Positions 44,001 to 53,400 of a stretch of 64,000 bases of DNA are shown here, in pieces. Numbering within the stretch: position 1 is the first letter of the stretch; each line of letters opens with the position of its first letter. The notes beneath the pieces were generated by a model that worked only from the letters and a program-made list of their open reading frames with translations, did not search any database and was not told the DNA's origin. This DNA is from Oegoconia quadripuncta (lineage: Eukaryota > Arthropoda > Insecta > Lepidoptera > Autostichidae): positions 39,339,242-39,403,241 of the forward strand of contig OX438743.1 of the NCBI GenBank assembly GCA_949316235.1. The letters are read 5' to 3'. The position numbers and the translations under genes are program-made.

Positions 44001-47000
44001 AATAAACATTGACAATAAATTTCCAACAAACAAACAGACAACTTAATTCAACTTCACCACATTTTATATACGGATTACCTCAGAACGGACTGGATTGATG
44101 AGCGAACAAACAAGTAGCTTGTTCGTTCGGAGGTTCGTTCGTAGGTTCGTTCGTTCGGAACTCACTCGCACTAGATTCGCCAAGGCATGAACCTCGTTAA
44201 ATACTAAATGAAATAACTAACTGTAACTACAGTTCTTAATAATCAAATATTGACCAATCTTATTCTGGAAAACTATTGTGAAGTGCGTAAATCCCATACT
44301 GGGTAAGTTGTGCATTGATTTTATGTAGTACATAGTTGCTTAGTATGTCTAGCGAATTCTATTGTTCTGTGTCCACTATTTAACGAATGTAGGTTGTAAT
44401 TTATGAAATAATACTTTTGATTGTTCCATAATTACCCTTCCTGAAGCTTACTAATGCTGATTATTGTAAATTTAATACGTTGAACAAGAATAGAAATTTT
44501 ACTTAGAAAAAATTATTAATGTAGGTAGATAATTAAAATGTTTCTATGTAGTTTAAAATAGCAACTAAGCTGCAATCCATCTTCATTAATGCTTTCGAAT
44601 CACAATGTACGAATTATTACTAGAACTATCACCTGCTTTATGCATACTTTCATCAAAATTAACTGTGTCACCTCGTCATATCACATACTACGTTTTACCT
44701 CACCTTACCTTGCTTGCCGACAATTGATACTTTACTTATGTCCTAAAATATTGATTTGCAATATGTGATATGATGATTTTAATTGTAACTCATCGCTCCA
44801 TTAAAAGGTATTCTCGGTACCGCATACTATGCCTTGACCCTGTCGTTGCTTGTGAATTAAATTATTTGTTATAAATTAATGTTGGATCACATAGTTGGTA
44901 TGTGGTATCGTTTACCTTAGCTTTTAGATGCCTCTTGATGTACCTTGCGCCTAGACTGCCACATCGCTTCAGTTGCTAATCATTGTAATACGTGCACTCC
45001 TTACTTGGCACGTTAGCACTTGTGGCGGTCCAGGTCCTCGAATGTTACATGTTATGCTCACACGGTTTATTCACCGTGTTGCAGGAACACCCTTAGGGGT
45101 CAGAAAACGCAAAATCGGAAAAGAAAAGGAGCGTACTCCAGTTCTCGCCACCACACTGTACCGTGTGACCTGAGGAGCGGTGGACCAGGTGGACGGCAGC
45201 CGCAGCCTACCAGCCAGGGGAGTCACGTACACGTGTACCATCAAACCAATACTGCCAACCTGCTCGCCTAGGCCTCAAACCCACGACCTCACTCGTTGTT
45301 TTTTTTTTACAATATACCGGTCTCACTTAACTTCTTATTTTTTATTTTTACTTGCTCCCTTAGCAGCTGACAGCGAAGGTGACAACTGGCGTGGTCAGTC
45401 CTTGGATGGGTGACCGTTAATGACATTTTCATACGAATGTTTCCGTGCTTTGGAGGACACGTAAAGCAGTCGGTCCAGGCTGCTCTCGATTGAACAATTC
45501 GGTGGTGTATAGTGACTGCTTGAAAATATTACTGTCGGAGGCCCAGTAGTCTAACACAAATCCACCATCCCGCCCTAGGTAAGTTATGGCCTGTATCCTC
45601 TCAGGAAGAGAAGACTATACTCTAGTAGCAGGCACATTGTATATAGGCAGGCAGGTTGTAGTCGTTTTACCTCTTGACTAGGTTGTAGTAGTGGTTGTAG
45701 TGGAGTGTAGGTGGAGACCAGGGGCTCTATTACATAATTTCATCGTTATCGTCGTTACGTTCTGACATGTGATTGGTTGATTCATCGCTCGCTCGGCAAT
45801 TTGACGGCTTCTCATTGGTCAACATTTTTTTTTTTTTTTTTTTTTTTAATTTATTAGGGACAATAAACAGTTTTACAGTGTGTATAACTTACAACATTAT
45901 TAACAAACAAATATGGATGATTGTAAAACCAGCAGCATTATCCACAAATTACTAACAACTCAGTACAAAACTAGATAGATAGATAACTAAACTAAAACTA
46001 AAATAAACAACGCAATCTACCTGTTATATACATGAAGTATCAGATGTAGTCGTAGAAGCTACAGTTTAAATATAAGGAATATAATATGTAGAAATAGTTG
46101 ATGACAGCATAGTGTAGATGACAGCAATTTAAAATTTATTGAAATATTATTTATTTATACATTTTGTAAACACACACATATGTTTGCAAAACAAGGAAGA
46201 AGGAAATATATACGGTGACCTTTGTTTATTTACAATACAATACAATACAAATACACTTTATTGTACAATAGGAGAACATACATTTTACAAAACACATTAC
46301 TATATTTTATTTATTTACTTGTTTAATTATTTAAATGATTAATTATCTATTTACTTGTTTTGTTTTTGCCCAAGCGACATCACAGTGAAGATACTTTTCT
46401 TAAAGGAACCCATTGTGAGAGCGAACAGATCCACATCATACAGGTGTTCATTGTAAGATGACACAATCCTATATAAGGGTGCACGTCGACCGGCGTTTGT
46501 ATTATTATGTTTTAGGGAGAATGGTTTGTGAGGATACCTATCCCGAATACGGTGTGATGTATATATATATATATATAAGAATAATCGATGACGATACCGA
46601 TGAAGTTACATAATCTAAGGGCTGATTTGTTACCACTTTGCGACATCGAAAACTAGCTACCGTTTACTTTTATATTGGTGTTCCATATTTTATGTTGCAC
46701 TATGTAATATTAGGTCCTCACCTATGAAAGTGGCGTTTTGTATGATTTGATTTTTTTTTGGGAACGGCAAATCCAAATTTAGCTAAACTTTGTGTGTATT
46801 AACGGATAACATTAAGTTAAGTATAGGCAGCGTTAATTTTGAAAAGTAACCGCTTTATAAAAGTTTCAGCGAATCTAATTATGGGAAGCACATGAAAAGA
46901 GCTCTGTTCACATTTTTTTATTATTATCTGATTTAGCCCAGAAATTTAAAAATATTTCATGTGAAACCTTGAAATAATATTCCATTTTCCAAATAAAAAC

Positions 47001-47244
47001 AAATTTGGATATAGCTTTGAAAATCGCAGGAATATGATTAACGAAGAAAAAAAACTCCAATTTCATAGGTAAAGACCTAAGTATAAGTTTTATATTTTTA
47101 CGTCTATAAAAAAAGAAACATAATATCATGTTTTATTTTCCAGTGACAATATACTTCATACTGGTAGTAAATAGTCATCGCAAGATACTCGCCCGATCAT
47201 CTCAAATAGACCTGAAATTGTCAGATAAAAGATTAGCTACTTAG
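40938..47244 (+). CDS. Small four-helix membrane protein, complete, 4 exons (155 aa)
   Basis: Function unknown. Exons 40938-41027, 41990-42112, 43296-43449 and 47144-47244 join with phases 0, 0 and 1 to give 155 residues. The N-terminus reads MSALDDLPG, then MDLKTGSLII; four hydrophobic stretches follow at about residues 20-38 (short), 41-66, 76-100 and 110-133, and the chain ends in a polar tail after LVVNSHRKI. No cleavable signal peptide is evident. The TG-S-L-I start, four helices and an aromatic or His-containing end of the last helix resemble small LAPTM/DUF4728-like arthropod membrane proteins; this is recollection, not a search. The third intron (3.7 kb) is full of repeats. It is a paralogue of the minus-strand gene at 50363-55464. 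Confidence 0.82.
41990..42112 (+). CDS. Four-helix gene A exon 2
   Basis: Acceptor aacttgcag, then VHPMAYGCSCFIPISYLLV and a long hydrophobic helix to GVHK, 41 codons, phase 0. It is 17 codons shorter than the matching exon of the paralogue because the first inter-helix loop is reduced. Confidence 0.82.
42190..42545 (+). pseudogene. Decayed RTE-type LINE end in gene A intron 2
   Basis: Contains ATHRQ-like and WRPRIGKRRLGCLPTRL then CGWADMMMIG phrases, typical of an RTE C-terminus, with frameshifts. Confidence 0.7.
43025..43235 (+). repeat. Family R1 repeat in gene A intron 2
   Basis: CAGAGATACCCCCAAACATC to CCCACGGGAAGAGACGGG; it ends about 60 bp before exon 3. Confidence 0.6.
43296..43449 (+). 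CDS. Four-helix gene A exon 3
   Basis: Acceptor gtctggttcag; codes DDPLLCTVW, a helix with a Met-rich run, a basic turn SRRQRSR and the start of helix 4; donor gtaagt, phase 1. Its 154-bp length is identical to exon 3 of the minus-strand paralogue. Confidence 0.85.
43735..43800 (+). mobile_element. 5S-like SINE fragment
   Basis: GGTTAGCGAAGTTATGCAAC resembles the 5S A-box side; the rest is absent. Confidence 0.4.
43801..45384. other. Gene A intron 3, no element recognised
   Basis: Largely unique AT-rich sequence; a small GTTCGTTCG cluster at 44120-44155. Confidence 0.4.
45385..45600 (+). mobile_element. 5S-rRNA-like SINE
   Basis: GGCGTGGTCAGTCCTTGG, ATGGGTGACCGTTAATG and TTTCCGTGCTTTGGAGG; longest of the set, with the AATCCACCATCCCGCCCTAG end shared with 34260-34300. 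Confidence 0.6.
46559..46578 (+). repeat. (TA)n microsatellite
   Basis: Ten TA units in gene A intron 3. Confidence 0.9.
46710..47080. mobile_element. Mariner-like non-autonomous element, family M2 copy 3
   Basis: TTAGGTCCTCACCTATGAAA to ATAGGTAAAGACCTAA; interior shortened by about 50 bp relative to copy 1. Confidence 0.75.
47144..47244 (+). CDS. Four-helix gene A exon 4 (C-terminus)
   Basis: Acceptor ttttattttccag; two bases complete a Leu codon, then TIYFILVVNSHRKIL and a polar end to TAG. The sequence lines up with FIVFYGLLVVYGHYLEL in the paralogue. A mariner-like repeat ends only 63 bp upstream, within the branch-point region. Confidence 0.8.
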
Positions 47245-47499
47245 ATATTATAAAGTGAATAATCATATATAATTGGTGTCTTTATTTAAATAATTATGAA
47301 TTCCTGTTTCAGTTTTAGCAAGTATTTAATACCTAAAAACCCGACAGAATATTTTGTAATTTACGGCCGCCATGTTAGACAGAATATATACTAAGACACT
47401 CTATTGATCAAGACGAATCTAAAGACTGCAAAGCCATCAAGCAGTTTAAGTTGCAATAGGTAACATAGAAATACATACACCAAAATGCTATTTTTCTTT

Positions 47500-47955
47500 T
47501 TTTAACTACATCGCTTCACAAGGTGTTATGGTTAGGGAGAAGAAGCGACAAGAAACTCTGCAACAACACATCTTTTCAACTAGTCTCCATCCTTACAACA
47601 ATACTACATCTCATATTACATATTACAAAACAATAGCAATTAACATAACGACCAGCTAACACCAGACCTCCTTATCGCCTAAATAATCATCTATCCTGTA
47701 ATAACCCTTCTTACACAGAGTTTCTTTAATGTGGCGTTTAAATTTCTGCTCTGTTAAACTCAATACATGTTCTGGTATTTTATTGTAAAAGCGTATGCTG
47801 TGTCCCACAAAGGATGTGCTAACCTTGCTAAGTCTAAATTGTGGAATTTCAATTTTATTTTTGTTTCTAGTATGCAAATTATGATTATCAGAATGTTTGC
47901 GAAATAGGCATATATTTTTGCGTACATACATTACCCAAAAGAAAAACATTACCCA
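47500..47955 (-). pseudogene. LINE 3' end: reverse transcriptase C-terminus
   Basis: Minus strand codes RKNICLFRKHSDNHNLHTR, VGHSIRFYNKIPEHVLSL and KETLCKKGYYRIDDY, followed by the same 3' UTR as 7015-7407. Lies between the tails of genes A and B. Confidence 0.82.
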
Positions 47956-48278
47956 CCTTCCTGAACGAATGCAGGTAAAAAACCATGGTTACATAATTCA
48001 AAACTCAAAAAATGACAATTGAGGCAAAAATTTTATATTTGCTAGATTTTTCTTTATAATATTAAAGCGAAAATAATCTCGAAGGCAGATGCCCGAGAAA
48101 CCAACCGAAACACTAGCTGTTGCATAGGCGCAATAGTTTTGACAATATTCACTTTCTCATAGCTACACTAAACGGCGACTAAGCGGTTCATCTTCACTTA
48201 CTTAAGCCGTCCTTTCTGAACGTTTTTCGTGTACATAAAGAGCAAAGAAACCTAGTGACTCCTTACTTTAATTGGGTA

Positions 48279-48494
48279 TAATATGTGTATATCGCACTTC
48301 TACCCTTCTTATTTTAACTGGCTAATATGTATCTTTAGTATATAAGTCCACCTAGGGCGAGTAATAAATGAAACTCACAACTAGGTGTCACGCGTATGTA
48401 ATGCTTCCAAATCAATAGTGCATGGACTTATCTACTAAACATACATATTAGCCAGTTAAAATAAGAAGGGTAGAGTTGCGTCATACACATATTA
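48279..48494. mobile_element. Foldback element with about 65-bp inverted ends
   Basis: TAATATGTGTAT at left and inverted at right; the arms share CCCTTCTTATTTTAACTGGC. 216 bp. Confidence 0.8.
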
Positions 48495-48796
48495 CATGGG
48501 AATTCTTACGATCTGACGGTTACTAGACCTCACCCACGTTAACCTCTATTACTATTAATTAATACAGAAAACTTCGCGTAATTTTAACCTCAAACGAGGC
48601 ATTTTTGAGAGAGGCAGGAGGAAAAAAATCTTAAATAAATTCGGGGCCCAAGATAGCGTAAAGTCTTTTCTCGGTACCCGCTTACTTTTGCGACGTTCAG
48701 CTGTACCGCTGTTGATGATATGTTTGGATTAAGTTTGTGTGAATAAGGGTTGCGATTCCCCCTGGTTGAGAAATAATGACATGATGACAAATACCT

Positions 48797-49115
48797 TTAT
48801 TCATCATCATCAGCACGTAAACATTCCACTGCAGAGATATAGGCCTTCTCGCGTATATGAGGGAGTATGGGCTGGCCCAATGCGGGTTGGGGACTTCACA
48901 TGCCTTTGAATTTTTATTTCTCAGGCATAACCTGCATGCATGCGGGTTACCTCAAGATGTTTTCCTTCACCGTTTAAGAGCAGTCGGATAAAATGCACAT
49001 ACATAAGTACTTAACTTAAATTTAAAAACTCATTGATATATGGCCTGCCTGGGAATCGAACTCGGATTTCCCGAATTGGAAGACCGCGTCTTAACCGTTG
49101 AGCCAACGGCGCTTT
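48797..49115 (-). mobile_element. SINE family C, full length
   Basis: Minus-strand tRNA-like head GCCGTTGGCTCAACGGTTAA with B box GAGTTCGATTCCC, then a body reading through CATGCATGCAGG. Distinct from families A and B. Confidence 0.75.
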
Positions 49116-49837
49116 ATTACCATAGCAATAATAGATATTGATAGGTGTCATTGCTAAGGAGCTGCCAAGAATCACTCGACTGGCGCAGTCGCATTTGTTT
49201 TGATTTGGCCGTTAGACACAAACCAGCCATTCCGCACTGGACCCGTATCAGCCATGCCCTGATTTGACACGTAAGGTTCTACTGCCAAAAATTTGTCGTT
49301 TACCAAGCTTAGCTCATATCATGAAAAGCGATGCAAACAGCTCCTTCTGCGACAGCGGCGGCAATTATTTGAAGAGTACGATTTGCGAAATTTGCGCCTG
49401 TTCGTTGATGCGATACGTCATTTTTCTGGTCATTGCTATCGGGCCGCGTCGGATTTCTAGATTGTTTAATAGGACAGTGAAATCTTCCGAATGGAAATAT
49501 TTTTTTAATGCACCACGGGTTACCGCCTGACCTGATGTTAAGCCTTTTGCTACTGTCCCTCTTACGTATCTGGGCTCACGCCGTAGTGTATACGAAAGCA
49601 GGAGGCTGAGCTTCACTTTGCCCCCTTCCTTATAGTATTGTCATTAGCGCCTACACTCTTAGGGGGAAGTGGGAAACTTTTTTCCTACGTACATACCCAT
49701 TTCTTTCTTTAATTAGTCTGGGGTCCAAGGTAGCAATGGAGTCACTTATGGCACCGTCTATCTTTAGTACGCGCAATGTCGTGTATCACTGTTGATCCTA
49801 GCTTGTAGGAGCTATAGTGGGAGGAGTGTGGAGGCGA

Positions 49838-50048
49838 AATTGGCCTGATGTTAAGTGAAGATGAGTCCAAGGTCGCATTCGGCACCCTCATTGTTTTTGG
49901 GCTCAAACAGCCGGAACATTACTATGTTGTCACTATTGCTGCTGATGACAGTCTTAGATAAGACCAGGCGAACATTCATTATAAACGCTATACTACCAAC
50001 CAGAGTATAAAACATGTATAGGCAGCTGGGAATCGAACCAACGGCCTA
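49838..50048 (-). mobile_element. SINE family A, decayed
   Basis: Body and B box (GGTTCGATTCCC) recognisable. A tail-only fragment sits at 49500-49545. Confidence 0.6.
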
Positions 50049-50050
50049 TT

Positions 50051-50293
50051 ATGTCAATATTACTACTGCTACATATTTTCCCAATCTTGACTGAACTTGA
50101 AAAAAGAAGAATTTATTTCCACTTAAGACTGCCCGAAGCTCGGAAGGTGCTGACTTGTAGAGATGCGGATAGACCTATTGAAAATTACCAGGCAGTTTTT
50201 CGAAAATTCCAGGAAGTTTTCCCAAGAAGAAGTTCCAGGGAGGAAAAAATCTCCCTTTTTACAACTGATCTGATAAAAAATGAAGACAACTAA
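50051..50293 (+). CDS. Unrecognised open frame, possible exon
   Basis: 80 residues, ATG to TAA, with LRLPEARKVLTCRDADR, NYQAVFRKFQEVFPRRS and FTTDLIKNEDN. Charged and well balanced, unlike the translated repeats nearby. The first 12 codons border a SINE. Nothing known to me matches, and it is antisense to the probable 3' UTR of gene B. May be a last exon, a retrocopy or chance. Confidence 0.3.
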   Translation: MSILLLLHIFPILTELEKRRIYFHLRLPEARKVLTCRDADRPIENYQAVFRKFQEVFPRRSSREEKISLFTTDLIKNEDN

Positions 50294-50362
50294 GTTTGTG
50301 TGATCTATTTACTGTAAGGGAATTAGAACGATTATAATTATTAATAATAACTGGTAATTATC

Positions 50363-50451
50363 TCAAGCCGCGGCTGCGTATTCCTCGGATCCTGCGCTCT
50401 TCAGTTCTAAGTAATGTCCGTAGACCACTAGCAAGCCGTAAAAGACGATAA
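50363..50451 (-). CDS. Four-helix gene B exon 4 (C-terminus)
   Basis: Acceptor ctttttacag; completes a Phe codon and continues IVFYGLLVVYGHYLELK to TGA at 50365-50363. In frame with exon 3. Confidence 0.86.
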
Positions 50452-53400
50452 CTGTAAAAAGAAAGCATGAAAAGGTGAATCATATTTCATGCAAGTTACA
50501 AATTAAGTACGGGCGTAAAGGCGACGCTGCGTGAAAGCAAAAATATAATTCTAAATAGATGTAGGTCCAGACAATATATGCTCTACACTCTAACTAGAGC
50601 ATATGGGAAAAAATATGCTCTTGTTAATTTGTGTTACAGTAGATTTGAGTGTTTGACCCATTATGTAGTAATCACTTGCTCTAAACAAAACTGGGATTTT
50701 GCTATTCCAGGATTTTGCTTATCTGTCCTGCTGCAGAGGGAATCAAATCTAGTCAAATTGTACTCTAGACAGTCCAAGACCAACCCATCGAAAATAGCTT
50801 GATTCACTTTATCGACTTGCAATAATTAGATGATTGTTTTAAGAAATTCCTGTGTGGTTTCAATGTATTTTTTTTTTGTTTTTCGTTTGCAGCACAATTC
50901 GTGTCTGTCTGATACTTCACGAATCTGTTAGTAGTGTAGAATGCAGACGGGTTAGGAATTGGACGTCTTAGGAAAGAAGGCGATGTCATGCGAATGGGGT
51001 TCCATATTTGCGGCCTTACCATGTGGATTGCCCGTGGTCTTAGCGTTTGATTCTCTGTAATCTAGATACCCGGGTTTTACCGTAGTAACTACAATCTATC
51101 TCTTAACCAAATTCCTTCGTAATGTTGAGGCGTTCTGGACAAACAGCGCACACCCTTATGTATGTCTGCAATGTGTATCAACTTTATGTATGTCTGAAAT
51201 ATATATCAACTTTATGTATGTCTGCAATGTGTATCAAATTTATGTATGTCTGAAATGTCTATTAACTTTATGTATGTCTGCAATGTCTATCAACTTTATG
51301 TATGTCTGAAATGTCTATTAACTTTATGTATGTCTGCAATGTCTATCAACTTTACTGCAACGCCACTGTTTATTTTTTTTAAATACCAAGCGGTAGAACC
51401 ACTTACAATCCACGTTTACTAGAATTGTTAAAGAGTTTGCCTTACAAATTGCAAGCAGTCCAAAGATGAGGGATAATAACCAAGCAATAAAGTTGGCTTC
51501 ATTGCTATACAGCACTATTAGCACGATCAGTAGGCAGAAGGTTTGTGCCAGCCACATTAAGCTGATCACCAAGTATCCAAGAACAACTGATGTTTTCGCC
51601 TGTAAGAGAATGAATTTCATGATAAACTACATTTTTAATGCACTACGGGTTAGCACTTGTCATCAATCACACCTGATGTTAAGTGAAGATGAGGCTGAAG
51701 GTGGAAACGTTACTCGGGAGCCCTATCTTCTTTGGGGACTGGCTATCCTATCTCTGACAACCGGAATACAACAATGCTAGTAACATTGCTGTTTGGCGGT
51801 AGAGTTAGATTAGATTGTGGTAGCTAGCCAGGCGGACATTTAAAATGCCCTACCACTAACCGAGTTCTAAACATGTAGGTACCCCGCTGGTGATCGAGTC
51901 CGCGACCTCCGATTCATAACCCTACGTTGTTTGTATTGCGCCACTGCAGATATACATCCGTAAGTAGTTCTTCTTCTTTCGTCCAATTGGTAATAGTCAA
52001 TAATAATTAACCGCCTCCATGGCTCAATGTAAGCAACATTGAGTTTATGATTCGGAGGTCGCGGATTCGATTCAGCGGGGTACATGTTTAAGTACTCGGT
52101 TTTCGGGTCAGTACGCTTTGATGCTTGTACGTTGTGGATAAAAAATATTTCGGATAGTTACATCTACACCCAAACTAAGCAAAGCTTGTGCAATGGATAC
52201 TAGATAACGGATAAACATACATAAATATTTATATAAACATCCATGACTCGGGAATAAATGTAGGTACGTATTCATCACACAAACATTTTGCCCCTCGTGG
52301 GATTCGAGCCCGCAACCGTTGGTTTCGTTGACTGAGTCATCCACTACACCAATCGGTCGTCAAGGTTACCAGCGAAGCTGCATGGTCAAGAAAGGCGGGT
52401 ACGTCACTAGACTACCGAGTTACTTATTTCTTTTATCACAACTCCATTTTCAAGGACAGAACCTATAAATGCCTTATTTGGCGAAAATTGGGCGAATTTT
52501 CTTCTTCATTATTTCTTTATTTGTACTTGAGTTTTATTGTATAATAGAAGCAAAATATTGTACAACAAAAGTCTGTTCAATGTTCAAGTGAAGGGAATGG
52601 CAAAATATGTGAATGACTGAGTGTTCACACAAGCAGCCGCTAAGACCTAGCGCAAGACACTGACTGTCATTTGACTGAAGATTAATGAAATGATTAAAAG
52701 TTAGTTTTGCACACTGGAAAAGGTTGAGGAGAGAAAGAAGAAGGAAAAATTGTAAAAATACTAAAAACTCATTCCTGTCATCGTGTATAACTACAAATCA
52801 TCCAATTTGTCATTCGCATACCCTTTTGACTCCCCATATGAACCAAACGTTGACTATCAACATGATAACGGCATACACTACGGCTGTGATGCTGTACGCG
52901 TGGGCGTTTCTTGAGGTCAGCTGGGGACAAGCCTCGCAGCGGCTCATGTTTATCACCTGGATTGCTGTTGCTATGCAGCAGACCACCATCACGGACTATA
53001 ATGGAGAAATAAGTACTACATTAAAAATAAGCTTGTAATTACTCCATAATGATTATGACATATTGTTTTGTTCGCTAGGTTAGCTGATTCAGAGGTATTT
53101 CGATGGACCTATAGTAGAAAATGAGACGTAGATACGATCCCGTCCCTCTAACATGTGGGTAGAAGAATTCACTAACCTTTCAGGCTCCACAGCCCATGTA
53201 GACCATGAAGATCAGCTCTGGCAGTGCACGGCACGCCAGGAGTAAATTCCAATTTTGAGAGTTGTGAGGTCACAGGTCACTAACACTGTCACGGAGCTAG
53301 GACACATAAGGCGATAGAATCCCAAGGGTTATATTGAAGACGAAGGCTACATACGATGCAGCGGTTTAGACGTCCGCTTTCCGTGTGCACTCAGTTGTAA

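Noticed and set aside
53170..53240. Hydrophobic minus-strand frame ending RALPELIFMVYMGCGA
   Set aside because: Looked like a helix exon of gene B, but it meets a stop before its gttagt donor and the phases do not fit; the true exon 1 was found at 55378-55464.
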